NCBI GenBank assembly: GCA_029959545.1
Contig: JASCPH010000032.1
Coordinates: 1-37,120, forward strand
Length of the DNA stretch: 37,120 nt
Reading direction: 5' to 3'
Source: Microbacteriaceae bacterium PS02066
GTDB taxonomy: Bacteria; Actinomycetota; Actinomycetes; Actinomycetales; Microbacteriaceae
This document shows, in pieces, positions 29,616 to 37,120 of the stretch; the first letter of the stretch is position 1, and the number at the start of each line of letters is the position of its first letter. The position numbers were made by a program, and so were the translations under genes. The notes under the pieces are model-generated. The model saw only the letters and a program-made list of their open reading frames with translations. It was not told the origin of the DNA and did not search any database.

Positions 29616-29963
29616 ATGCCGGATCCGCAGCGCGAAGCCGCCCGCCGACGCGGCCACGAGATCTTCGATCCGATCGTCGAGCCGCTGCTCGAGATGCCCG
29701 ACGTGGATGTGGGCAGGATGTTCGGCTCCGAGGGCATCCGCATCCGAGGCAAGGTCTTCGCCTTCCTCGGCTTCGAAGGCACCCTCATGGCCAAACTTCC
29801 CACGGCACGCATCGATGAGCTCGTCGAGGCGGGCACCGCCCGGCGCATGATCATGAAGGGGCGCCCCCTGCGGGAGTGGGTCGAGGTCGGCACCGATCAG
29901 GCCGAGGCGTGGCCGGGGGTCATCCGCGACGCCTACACCTTCCTCGACGAGATCACGCCCTGA
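29616..29963 (+). CDS. TfoX/Sxy N-terminal domain protein
   Basis: This 115-residue soluble protein resembles the stand-alone TfoX N-terminal domain: VDVGRMFGSEGIRIRGKVFAFLGFEGTLMAKLPTARIDELVEAGTARRMIMKGRPLREWVEV, where the MFG, the LMAKL strand and the MKGRPLREWV segment are typical. Despite the name, such actinobacterial proteins are not known to control competence, and the role is unknown. The frame is open upstream, but the ATG at 29616 follows a TACCCT box by 6 nt. The gene diverges from padR. Confidence 0.82.
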   Translation: MPDPQREAARRRGHEIFDPIVEPLLEMPDVDVGRMFGSEGIRIRGKVFAFLGFEGTLMAKLPTARIDELVEAGTARRMIMKGRPLREWVEVGTDQAEAWPGVIRDAYTFLDEITP

Positions 29964-29994
29964 CGAACGCGACGGGCGTGCGCCGCCCGCACGG

Positions 29995-30000
29995 GATAAT
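29995..30000 (+). promoter_or_regulatory. -10 box of purC
   Basis: GATAAT, 5 of 6 to consensus, lies 6 nt before the purC GTG at 30007. Confidence 0.55.
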
Positions 30001-30006
30001 GGGCGG

Positions 30007-30939
30007 GTGAACGACCCTGCGCTCCTCCACGGCTGGCGGCACGTGTACTCCGGGAAGGTCCGGGACCTCTACGTTCCCGACGACACCCCCGAAGGCGCTT
30101 CCGGCGAGCGCATGCTCGTCGTCGCGAGCGACCGCGTGAGCTCCTTCGACCACGTGCTCGAGCCCGGTATCCCCGACAAGGGCGTGCTGCTGACGACCCT
30201 GAGCCTCTGGTGGTTCGACCGCCTCGCCGGCGGAGACGGCGGCCGCCGCATCCCGAACCACCTCGTCGCAGACCACGTTCTCGGCTCCGACGACACCGCG
30301 CACGAGCTCATCCCGGATGCGGTCGCCGGCCGGGCCATGCTCGTGCGTGCGCTCGACATGCAGCCCATCGAGTGCGTGGTGCGCGGCTATCTCACCGGCT
30401 CCGGCTGGCTCGAGTACCAGAGCACGGGAACGGTCTGCGGCATCCCGATCGCCCCGGGACTCGCCGACGGCGACCGCCTCCCGGAGCCGATCTTCACCCC
30501 CGCCTACAAGGCGCCGATGGGCGAGCACGACGAGAATATCTCGTTCGAGCGCACCGCAGAGATCGTGGGGAGCGAGATGGCCGAGCGCTTGCGCGAGCTC
30601 TCGCTGGAGATCTATGCACGCGCCGCCGCCACCGCCGAGGAGCGCGGCCTCATCCTCGCCGACACGAAGTTCGAGTTCGGTCTCGACCAGCAGGGCGTGC
30701 TCACCCTCGCGGACGAGGTGCTGACCCCCGACTCGTCCCGGTACTGGGATGCGGATGCGTGGCGCACCGGCACGACGCCCGCCGAGCGGATGGCGAGCTT
30801 CGACAAGCAGATCGTGCGCAACTGGCTCGCCGCGGCCTGGGTCCCCCGCGAGGGCGAGCCGCCGCGGCTCCCCGACGAGATCGCGGCGCAGACCTCCGCG
30901 CGCTACGCCGAACTGCTGCGCCGACTCACCGCTGTCTGA
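30007..30939 (+). CDS. purC: SAICAR synthetase
   Basis: This 310-residue enzyme joins aspartate to CAIR with ATP, the step after PurE/PurK. Landmarks are HVYSGKVRDLYVPD at the N-terminus (ATP loop), VVASDRVSSFDHVLEPGIPDKG, ECVVRGYLTGSGWLEYQ and LILADTKFEFGLDQQG with DEVLTPDSSRYWD. The length matches the longer, eukaryote-like class of PurC. The GTG start follows GATAAT by 6 nt, so the mRNA is probably leaderless. A 73-nt hairpin separates it from the nucleobase permease downstream. Confidence 0.96.
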   Translation: MNDPALLHGWRHVYSGKVRDLYVPDDTPEGASGERMLVVASDRVSSFDHVLEPGIPDKGVLLTTLSLWWFDRLAGGDGGRRIPNHLVADHVLGSDDTAHELIPDAVAGRAMLVRALDMQPIECVVRGYLTGSGWLEYQSTGTVCGIPIAPGLADGDRLPEPIFTPAYKAPMGEHDENISFERTAEIVGSEMAERLRELSLEIYARAAATAEERGLILADTKFEFGLDQQGVLTLADEVLTPDSSRYWDADAWRTGTTPAERMASFDKQIVRNWLAAAWVPREGEPPRLPDEIAAQTSARYAELLRRLTAV

Positions 30940-31010
30940 CCCTCCCCGCATCCGCGTCGTCATACGGGCCCGCGGACACTACCGCCGCCCCCGTCGGCAC
31001 GCCAGACTTG

Positions 31011-31083
31011 CCGCGAGACTGCACTTTCGCCACGAGATCACGGGTGTTGCCCGTGATCTCGTGCGGGAGATGCAGTCTCGCGG
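31011..31083. repeat. Long nested palindrome between purC and the permease
   Basis: Outer 13-bp arms CCGCGAGACTGCA (31011-31023 with 31071-31083) enclose a perfect inner 14-bp hairpin (31031-31044 with 31050-31063, 5-nt loop), separated by a 7+7 partly paired internal loop. Architecture is like the class 1 elements but the arms differ. It ends 27 nt before the permease ATG. Confidence 0.8.
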
Positions 31084-31110
31084 GATGAACCGCCCCTGAA
31101 AGGACCACCC

Positions 31111-32430
31111 ATGCCCCTGTGGAAGATCCACGGAAACGGCCGCACCGTCGCCCCCGGCGACGTCGTCGCGCCCGACGAACGCCTGAACTGGCCCGCGACC
31201 ATTGCGATCGGCGCCCAGCACGTGATCGCCATGTTCGGCGCCACGTTCCTCGTGCCGATCCTGACCGGCTTCCCCGTCGCCACGACCCTGCTGTTCTCCG
31301 GAATCGGCACGCTGCTGTTCCTCGTGGTCACGAAGAACAAACTCCCGAGCTACCTGGGCTCGTCGTTCGCGTTCATCGCTCCCGTGACGGCGGCGACCGC
31401 ATCCGCCGGCATGGGCTCCGCGCTCGCCGGCATCGTCGCCGTGGGTGTGCTGCTCGCGATCATCGGTGTCGTCGTGCAGCTCGCCGGCCTCGGCTGGGTC
31501 GACAAGCTCATGCCCCCCGTGGTCGCCGGCGCCATCGTCGCGCTGATCGGCTTCAACCTCGCCCCCGCGGCCTGGAACAACTTCCAGCAGGCGCCCGTGA
31601 TCGCCTCGATCACCCTGGCCGCCGTCATCCTCTTCAGCGTGCTCTTCCGCGGCTTCCTCGGCCGGATCTCGATCTTCCTCGGTGTCGTCGTCGGCTACAT
31701 CGCCGCGGCCATCGCCGGCGAGCTCGATTTCAGCAGCGTGGCGGATGCGGCCTGGGTCGGCCTGCCCACGTTCCACATCGCCGACTTCGCGAGCGCGGGG
31801 ACCTGGAGCGCGATCGCGATGTTCCTGCCGGTCGTGCTCGTGCTGGTGGCCGAGAACGTCGGTCACGTGCGCGGCGTCGCGACGATGACGGATGCGTCCG
31901 TCAACCGCTCGACCGGTCGCGCCCTGATCGCGGACGGTGCCGCCACCACCGTCGCCGGCTTCTTCGGCGGCTCGGGCACCACGACCTACGGCGAGAACAT
32001 CGGCGTGATGGCCGCGACCCGCGTGTACTCGACCGCCGCGTACTGGGTCGCCGGCATCGTCGCCATCCTGCTGAGCATGTCGCCCAAGATCGGCGCTGTC
32101 ATCAACTCCGTGCCGGCGGGCGTGCTGGGCGGTGTGACGACGGCGCTGTACGGCCTCATCGGCATCATCGGCATCAAGATCTGGGTCGACAACCGCGTGG
32201 ACTTCTCACGTCCCGTGAACCAGTACACCGCCGCCGTGGCCCTCGTCATGGCGATCGCCGGGTTCTCGATGTCGTGGGGCGACTTCCAGCTCGGCGCGAT
32301 CGTGGTGGCCACCGCGGCGGCCCTGGTGATCTACCACCTCGGCAACGCCATCGCGCGCTGGCGCAAGACGGGCGCCGACGACGGCGGTCCGATCCCTGCG
32401 GTCGGTCCGCTGGGCGGCGACCCCGAGTGA
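31111..32430 (+). CDS. Uracil/xanthine permease (NCS2 family)
   Basis: This 439-residue, about 14-helix transporter belongs to the NCS2 nucleobase family and is closest to UraA-type uracil/proton symporters. It has IGAQHVIAMFGATFLVPILTGFP in helix 1, VLVAENVGHVRG carrying the substrate-binding Glu of helix 8, and the family signature GGSGTTTYGENIGVMAATRVYS in helix 10. Xanthine or another base cannot be excluded. AAAGGA lies 8 nt before the ATG. The gene follows purC in the same direction, with a long hairpin in what would be its leader, so it may depend on partial read-through from purC or a promoter hidden in 30940-31010. Confidence 0.92.
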   Translation: MPLWKIHGNGRTVAPGDVVAPDERLNWPATIAIGAQHVIAMFGATFLVPILTGFPVATTLLFSGIGTLLFLVVTKNKLPSYLGSSFAFIAPVTAATASAGMGSALAGIVAVGVLLAIIGVVVQLAGLGWVDKLMPPVVAGAIVALIGFNLAPAAWNNFQQAPVIASITLAAVILFSVLFRGFLGRISIFLGVVVGYIAAAIAGELDFSSVADAAWVGLPTFHIADFASAGTWSAIAMFLPVVLVLVAENVGHVRGVATMTDASVNRSTGRALIADGAATTVAGFFGGSGTTTYGENIGVMAATRVYSTAAYWVAGIVAILLSMSPKIGAVINSVPAGVLGGVTTALYGLIGIIGIKIWVDNRVDFSRPVNQYTAAVALVMAIAGFSMSWGDFQLGAIVVATAAALVIYHLGNAIARWRKTGADDGGPIPAVGPLGGDPE

Positions 32431-32441
32431 GGCGTGGGCGT

Positions 32442-32462
32442 CGCGGGCGGGTTCCTCCCGCG
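32442..32462. terminator. Possible terminator hairpin between permease and lacI
   Basis: CGCGGG (32442-32447) pairs with CCCGCG (32457-32462) between the converging genes. The stem is short and without a T-tract. Confidence 0.4.
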
Positions 32463-32495
32463 CGCGGCGCCCTCTCCGGCCCAGCCGGATGAGTG

Positions 32496-33509
32496 TCAGG
32501 CCGACTCGCGCCGGATCAGCTCGGACGACAGGATCGTGGCGTGCGGGGGGTTCTGGCCCGCGAGCAGCGCCAGCAGCACGTCGACCATTTGCTCACCCTG
32601 CTGCTGCGACGGCTGGCGGACGGTCGTCAATGCGGGAGTCACCGCGGTCGCGACCGGCGAGTCGTCGAAGCCGACGATGGCGATGTCGTCGGGCACGCTG
32701 AGACCCGTGCGCTCGAGCGCCGCCAGCGCGCCACGCGCCATGAGGTCGCTCGCGACGAACAGGGCGTCGATCTCGGCGCCGGAGGCGAGGATGCGTTCCA
32801 TCGCCGTGTAGCCGCCGGCCGAGGTGAAGCCGCCGTCCTCGATCGGGCCGACCTGCAGCCCCGCGTCCTGCAGCACCTCGCGGTAGCCGGTGAGACGGTC
32901 GATGCCCGCGGGCATGTCGATCGGACCCGAGATCGTGCCGATGCGGGTGCGTCCCGCCTCGACGAGGTGCCGGGTCGCCGTGCGGCCGCCGTCGACGTTG
33001 TCGATGTCGACGAAGTACGCGCCGTCGCGGCCGTGGGCGGGCCGCCCGCCGTAGACCACGGGGACCGCCGCGGCGATCCGGTCGACGAACGTGTCGCTCG
33101 TGTGGTGCGAGACGACGATCGCGCCGTCGACGGCGCCGCTGCGCAGATACGCCGCGGTCTTATCCCGCGGGTCGTTGCTCGCGATGATGAGATTCAGCAC
33201 GTAGTCGGATCTGCTGAGCCGGGCGTTGATCCCCGACACGATCGACGCGAAGAACGGGTCGCCGAAGAACCTGTTGGTGTCTTCGGGCACGATCAGCGCG
33301 ATCGCCATCGTCGCCCGGCTCGCGAGCGAGCGCGCGGCCCGGTTGGGCACGTAGTTCAGTTCGCTGATGGCGCGTTCGACGGCGGCCACCGCAGCGGGAC
33401 TCACTGCGGTGGCGCCGTTGACGACTCGGGAGACCGTAGACCGGGAGACCCCGGCCATCGCCGCGACGTCCTCGATGGTGGCGGTGGCACGACGAGGGTC
33501 GCTGGTCAC
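32496..33509 (-). CDS. LacI-family transcriptional regulator
   Basis: This 337-residue regulator has a LacI-type helix-turn-helix (ATIEDVAAMAGVSRSTVSRVVNGATAVSPAAVAAVERAISELNYVPNRAARSLAS, residues 10-64). The hinge helix and the periplasmic-binding-like effector domain (IALIVPEDTNRFFGDPFFASIVSGINARL, then DGAIVVSH, and the C-terminal VGFDDSPVATAVTPALTTVRQP) are complete. It is the last gene of the glucoside operon, starting with GTG 6 nt after the beta-glucosidase stop. By analogy with CebR it probably represses the operon when no cello-oligosaccharide or glucoside is present. Its operator would lie upstream of the binding-protein gene, outside the window. Confidence 0.92.
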   Translation of the reverse strand: MTSDPRRATATIEDVAAMAGVSRSTVSRVVNGATAVSPAAVAAVERAISELNYVPNRAARSLASRATMAIALIVPEDTNRFFGDPFFASIVSGINARLSRSDYVLNLIIASNDPRDKTAAYLRSGAVDGAIVVSHHTSDTFVDRIAAAVPVVYGGRPAHGRDGAYFVDIDNVDGGRTATRHLVEAGRTRIGTISGPIDMPAGIDRLTGYREVLQDAGLQVGPIEDGGFTSAGGYTAMERILASGAEIDALFVASDLMARGALAALERTGLSVPDDIAIVGFDDSPVATAVTPALTTVRQPSQQQGEQMVDVLLALLAGQNPPHATILSSELIRRESA

Positions 33510-33515
33510 GGTTCT

Positions 33516-34988
33516 CTACCTCTGCAGGACGGCGCCCTCGGGCGCGTTATCGATCGCACGGGCGGCGATGACCCGACGATACTCCAGAGCGCTGTCCTTC
33601 AACGTACGCACCTGGGTGTCGTAGTCGACGTGGACGATGCCGAATCGCTTCTCGTAGCCCCATGCCCACTCGAAGTTGTCCAGCAGCGACCAGTAGAAGT
33701 AGCCGCGCACGTCGACGCCCGCGTCAGCCGCATCCAGCACGGCCGACAGGTGTGCACGCAGGAACTGGGTGCGCTCGGCGTCCTTCACCCGGGAGATGCC
33801 GTCCTCGACGACGAGCTCGTCGTCGTATGCCGCGCCGTTCTCGGTGACGTAGAGCACGGTGCCCGCGGGGGCTGCGTACTCGTCCGAGACGCGACGCAGG
33901 AGCCTGGTCAGGCCCTCCGGCTGCACCTCCCAGTTCATCGAGGTGCGCGGCAGGCCGCGGTCGTGCCAGTAGATCCCCTCCGCCGCCGGGAACGGCGAGC
34001 GGCCGGGACGATCGGTCGGAGCCTCGCCGGGCAGCGGCGGGTTCGGGTCGGGCTGGGCGCCCACGAACTCGCCGTGGTAGTAGTTCACGCCGAGACTGTC
34101 GATGGGCTGCGAGATGAGCTCGAGGTCGCCGGGACGGATGGCGGCCTGCCACGTCTCGACCGCCGCGGCATCGACGACGCGGATGTCGTCGACCACGTCG
34201 TCCGGGTAGGAGCCCCGGAAGATCGGGTCGAGGAACCAGCGGTTGAACTGACCGTCGATGCGACGCGCTGCATCCCGGTCGCCCTCGTTCTGCGGGTCCA
34301 CCGGGTCGGGGACGGTGAGGTTCAGCGTGATCCCGAGGTTCTTGCCCGCGTCGCGTCCGCGGAGCTCCCGGACGACCTGCCCGTGGCCGAGCAGCAGGTG
34401 GTGCGAGGCCAGCATCCCCTCTGCGATGGAGTAATGGCCCGGGGCGTGGATGCCGGCGGTGTAGCTGAGGAACGACGAGCACCACGGCTCGTTCAGCGTG
34501 GTCCAGATGTCGACCCGGTCACCCAGCGCGTCGTACACGTCCAGCGCGTACTCCGTGAACAGGTCGCTCGACTCGCGCACCGTCCACCCGCCGCGCTCCT
34601 GCAGTGCCTGCGGCATGTCCCAGTGGTAGAGCGTGAGCCACGGCAGGATGTCGGCGTCGCGCAGCTCATCGACCAGACGCTTGTAGAAGTCGAGGCCCTT
34701 CTGGTTGAGCGGGCCGGCGTCCGGGCGCACGCGCGACCACGACACGGAGAACCGGTAGGTGTCCAGGCCCAGGCCCTTCATCAGCGCCACATCCTCGCCG
34801 TAGCGGTGATAGTGGTCGCAGGCGACGTCACCGTTGTCGCCGTTGATGACGGCACCGGGCTCGCGGCAGAACGCGTCCCAGATGGATGCGGTCCGCCCGT
34901 CCTCGAAGGCAGCGCCCTCGATCTGGAAGGCCGCGGTGGCCGCTCCGAACAGGAAGTTCCGCGGGAACGCGCGCAGAGCGTCGCTCAT
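33516..34988 (-). CDS. GH1 family beta-glucosidase
   Basis: This 490-residue cytosolic glycoside hydrolase of family 1 hydrolyses beta-linked glucosides such as cellobiose with retention. It begins FPRNFLFGAATAAFQIEGAAFEDGRTASIWDAF, the GH1 N-terminal signature. The acid/base is in TTLNEPW (Glu at about 166) and the nucleophile in LYVTENGAAYDD (Glu at about 382). GYFYWSLLDNFEWAWGYEKRFGIVHVDY is the C-terminal aglycone region. No signal peptide is present, so the substrate is imported intact by the adjacent transporter. The Trp and Glu in NFEWAWGYEKRFG fit a 6-OH (non-phosphorylated) glucosidase. AAAGGT precedes the ATG. Confidence 0.95.
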   Translation of the reverse strand: MSDALRAFPRNFLFGAATAAFQIEGAAFEDGRTASIWDAFCREPGAVINGDNGDVACDHYHRYGEDVALMKGLGLDTYRFSVSWSRVRPDAGPLNQKGLDFYKRLVDELRDADILPWLTLYHWDMPQALQERGGWTVRESSDLFTEYALDVYDALGDRVDIWTTLNEPWCSSFLSYTAGIHAPGHYSIAEGMLASHHLLLGHGQVVRELRGRDAGKNLGITLNLTVPDPVDPQNEGDRDAARRIDGQFNRWFLDPIFRGSYPDDVVDDIRVVDAAAVETWQAAIRPGDLELISQPIDSLGVNYYHGEFVGAQPDPNPPLPGEAPTDRPGRSPFPAAEGIYWHDRGLPRTSMNWEVQPEGLTRLLRRVSDEYAAPAGTVLYVTENGAAYDDELVVEDGISRVKDAERTQFLRAHLSAVLDAADAGVDVRGYFYWSLLDNFEWAWGYEKRFGIVHVDYDTQVRTLKDSALEYRRVIAARAIDNAPEGAVLQR

Positions 34989-35016
34989 TGTCGATGTACC
35001 TTTCTCGCGCCGGGCC

Positions 35017-35928
35017 TCAGCCCTTGACGGCGCCTTGCATGATTCCGCTCACCAGCTGCTTGCCGGCGAAGACGAAGAGGATCAGAAGCGGGATCGTCGA
35101 CAGCAGCACGCCCGCGAGGACGATGGAGTAGTCGACGAAGTAGTTGGACTGCAGCAGCGACAGCGCGACGGGGAGCGTCGGGTTCTGCCGGTCGAGCACG
35201 ATGAAGGGCCAGAAGAAGTTGTTCCAGGCTGTCACGAACGTGAACAGCGCCAGCATCGCGGCCGCGGGACGCGCGGCGGGCACACCCACCGTGAGGAAGG
35301 TGCGGAACGAGCTCGCCCCGTCGACGCGGGCCGCCTCGATCAGCTCGTCCGGCACGGCCTGGCGGATGTACTGCGTCATCCAGAACACGCCGAAGGCGCT
35401 CACCAGGGCCGGGATGATGATCGCGCCGATCTGACCCGTCCAGCCGATCTCGCTGAACAGGAGGTACAGCGGCACGACGCCGAGCTGGGTCGGCACGGCC
35501 ATCGTGGCGATCACGAACACCAGCAGCCAGCTCGAGCCGCGGAACTTCAGCTTCGCGAAGGCCCATCCGGCCAGCGTCGAGAAGAACACGACGGATGCGG
35601 CGATGAGCGCCGAGCTGAAGATCGAGTTCCACAGCGCCGGCCAGAAGTTGAGGGCCGGGTCGTTGATGACCTTGGCGGCGTTCGCGATGAAGTTGCCGCC
35701 GGGGATCCACGACATGTTGGGGTCGCGGATCGTGTACGAGTCACCGGAGCCGATGAGCAGCGACCAGTAGAAGGGGAACGCGGCGCTGAGCAGCACGACG
35801 CCGAGGGCGGCGTACACGAACCAGCCCGGACGCGATCCGCGCACCGGCCGCCGCCGGCGTACCGGCTTGCGACCGGGCTCCAACAGCGCTTCCTCCGCCG
35901 CGACGGGCGGGGTCTGCAAAGTGGTCAT
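35017..35928 (-). CDS. Sugar ABC transporter permease (CUT1, MalG type)
   Basis: This 303-residue permease has about six helices and the MalG-type EAA loop DELIEAARVDGASSFRTFLTVGVPAARPA that docks the ATPase. The N-terminus is a basic cytosolic stretch (RKPVRRRRPVRGSRPG). Its ATG overlaps the stop of the partner permease by 4 bp (ATGA). With it and the binding protein it should import an oligosaccharide across the plasma membrane. No ATPase is encoded in the operon, as in ceb and other actinobacterial CUT1 systems that use a shared MsiK-type ATPase. Confidence 0.93.
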   Translation of the reverse strand: MTTLQTPPVAAEEALLEPGRKPVRRRRPVRGSRPGWFVYAALGVVLLSAAFPFYWSLLIGSGDSYTIRDPNMSWIPGGNFIANAAKVINDPALNFWPALWNSIFSSALIAASVVFFSTLAGWAFAKLKFRGSSWLLVFVIATMAVPTQLGVVPLYLLFSEIGWTGQIGAIIIPALVSAFGVFWMTQYIRQAVPDELIEAARVDGASSFRTFLTVGVPAARPAAAMLALFTFVTAWNNFFWPFIVLDRQNPTLPVALSLLQSNYFVDYSIVLAGVLLSTIPLLILFVFAGKQLVSGIMQGAVKG

Positions 35929-36980
35929 CGGAGGACCTCCGTCTTCTGGGACGCGGTGGTGCGGGAGGCTTCGACCGCCTCCTTGGCGGCGCGTCGGGCG
36001 GCGCGCATCTGGGCACGGCTCATATCGGACTTCTTGCCCTCGTCACGCACGAGCCCGCGGGTGACGAAGAGGTTGATCGCGCCGATGGCGAGGATGATGA
36101 GGAAGAGGATCCACGCCAGCGCGGCGGCGCGGCCGAAGTTCCACTGGCCCCATCCGAGGTCGTAGAGCCACAGGGTGATGGTGAGCCACTGGTTGTCGGC
36201 GCCGCCGGTTCCGGTCTGGTCGTACATGCGCGGCTCGTCGAAGATCTGCAGGCCGCCGATCGTCGAGGTGATGATGACGAAGATCAGGGTGGGCCTCAGG
36301 CTCGGCAGCGTGATGGAGAAGAACTGGCGGATCTTGCCGGCGCCGTCGACCGTCGCCGCTTCGTAGAAGTCGCGCGGGATGGCCTGCATGGCCGCGAGCA
36401 GGATGAGGGTGTTGTACCCGGTCCAGCGGAAGTTGACCATCGTCGCGATGGCGATGTGGCTGGCGAACGCATCCGAGTGCCACTTGATGGCGGGGATGCC
36501 GAGGTCGGTCAGGATCGAGTTCACGAGACCGTACTGGTCGCCGAACATGTTGGAGAAGATGAGCGCCACGGCGACGGGCGCCATGACGTAGGGCAGCAGC
36601 ACGCCCATGCGCCAGAACGTCTTGGCGCGGATGTTCTGGTCCAGCAGCACCGCGATGAACACCGCGAGGATCAGCTGCGGGACCGTGGAGAGCAGGAAGA
36701 TCGAGAACGAGTTGCGCAGCGCCGTCCAGAACTTCGGGTCGTTGATGACGGTCGCGTACTGGTCGAAGCCGACGAAGGTGCCCGTGCCGCGCACGAGATC
36801 CCAGTCCTGGAAAGAGATGTACGCCGTGTAGGCGATCGGGAAGAGCCCGACGATCAGGAACAAGATGAAGAAGGGGGAGATGTACAGATAGGGGGACAGC
36901 TTGAGGTCCCAGGAGCTGAGGCTCTTGCCACCGAAGCCGATGCGCTTGGGGGATCTGGCCGTCGTGGACGAGGCGCTCAC
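35925..36980 (-). CDS. Sugar ABC transporter permease (CUT1, MalF type)
   Basis: This 351-residue permease has about six helices, beginning with LSPYLYISPFFILFLIVGLFPIAYTAYISF, and the EAA loop PRDFYEAATVDGAGKIRQFFSITLPSLRPTL. A 45-residue charged cytosolic tail (KKSDMSRAQMRAARRAAKEAVEASRTT) is unusually long. AAGGA lies 5 nt before the GTG start. The gene follows a 19-bp hairpin located after the binding-protein gene, which probably lowers its expression relative to that gene. Confidence 0.93.
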   Translation of the reverse strand: MSASSTTARSPKRIGFGGKSLSSWDLKLSPYLYISPFFILFLIVGLFPIAYTAYISFQDWDLVRGTGTFVGFDQYATVINDPKFWTALRNSFSIFLLSTVPQLILAVFIAVLLDQNIRAKTFWRMGVLLPYVMAPVAVALIFSNMFGDQYGLVNSILTDLGIPAIKWHSDAFASHIAIATMVNFRWTGYNTLILLAAMQAIPRDFYEAATVDGAGKIRQFFSITLPSLRPTLIFVIITSTIGGLQIFDEPRMYDQTGTGGADNQWLTITLWLYDLGWGQWNFGRAAALAWILFLIILAIGAINLFVTRGLVRDEGKKSDMSRAQMRAARRAAKEAVEASRTTASQKTEVLR

Positions 36981-37003
36981 GTCGTTCCTTCGTTTCGTTG
37001 AGC

Positions 37004-37045
37004 GTGAGACGGGCCCGCAGGGTCGGCCCTGCGGGCCCGTCTCAC
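37004..37045 (-). terminator. Long intercistronic hairpin after the binding-protein gene
   Basis: A perfect 19-bp stem (37004-37022 with 37027-37045) and 4-nt loop lie 7 nt after the binding-protein stop and 23 nt before the permease start. No T-tract follows, so it more likely protects or partly terminates the upstream transcript than ends it completely. Confidence 0.75.
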
Positions 37046-37052
37046 TGCGGGA

Positions 37053-37120
37053 TTACTTGATGGCCTCGACCTCAGAGACCCACAGGTCCCACGAAGCCTT
37101 CGCGTCCTGCGTGCCGTCCA
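37053..37120 (-). CDS. Sugar ABC transporter substrate-binding protein, C-terminal fragment
   Basis: Only the last 21 full codons are in the window, reading DGTQDAKASWDLWVSEVEAIK and stop (TAA at 37053-37055). The amphipathic ending and the position upstream of two CUT1 permeases fit the C-terminal helix of a family 1 solute-binding lipoprotein, comparable to CebE. The bulk of the gene, including its lipobox, is beyond the right edge, so ligand specificity cannot be judged. Confidence 0.75.
   Translation of the reverse strand, partial: DGTQDAKASWDLWVSEVEAIK

Noticed and set aside
1..37120. Mobile elements, tRNA or rRNA genes
   Set aside because: No transposase, integrase, terminal repeats with target duplications, or tRNA/rRNA signatures were seen.

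Overview
The window is about 37 kb of high-GC actinobacterial chromosome. The gene content (an Rv2578c-type radical SAM protein, DUF3073, DUF7218, an HtaA/HmuTUV heme-uptake locus, an LAxTG-anchored surface protein and a ceb-like glucoside operon) and the very frequent hexamer GGATGC/GCATCC suggest Microbacteriaceae, most likely Microbacterium. The genus is an inference, not a measurement. I see no rRNA, tRNA, CRISPR array, insertion sequence or phage gene.

Left part (1-11.5 kb). A truncated secreted or membrane protein diverges from a radical SAM gene that carries a LexA-like box. Then come a DEAD-box RNA helicase with 22 octapeptide repeats, an aldose 1-epimerase followed by a pseudoknot-like palindrome, a DUF998-like membrane protein that overlaps tail-to-tail with a large RND exporter, a tandem fluoride-channel pair (crcB), a topoisomerase IB translationally close to a DUF7218/SAP-like protein, and a 54-residue two-helix peptide with its own strong terminator.

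Middle part (11.5-31 kb). Here are a methyltransferase, a DUF4097-PadR operon with a clear inverted-repeat operator, a universal stress protein, DUF3073, purM-purF, and two small proteins of unknown function. A complete iron/heme acquisition locus follows: htaA-like, hmuT, hmuU and hmuV overlap by 4 bp each, with a second large HtaA surface protein downstream. Both transcription units have DtxR/IdeR-type boxes. After these come a sterol-carrier-like protein divergent from purD, a padR-MFS exporter operon with a perfect palindromic operator, a TfoX-like protein, purC and a uracil/xanthine permease. Four de novo purine genes are therefore spread over 16 kb, followed by a nucleobase importer.

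Right part (32.5-37.1 kb). A minus-strand sugar operon runs substrate-binding protein (truncated by the window edge), two CUT1 permeases, GH1 beta-glucosidase, LacI regulator. Its layout resembles the cebEFG-bglC-cebR cello-oligosaccharide system.

The most unusual signals are not genes. Three copies of one palindromic element have conserved outer arms and unrelated inner hairpins, and two other palindromes share that architecture. A -10 box sits exactly 6 nt before the start codon at about a dozen genes, which points to widespread leaderless transcription. GGATGC is over-represented irrespective of coding strand and seems to dictate codon choice.
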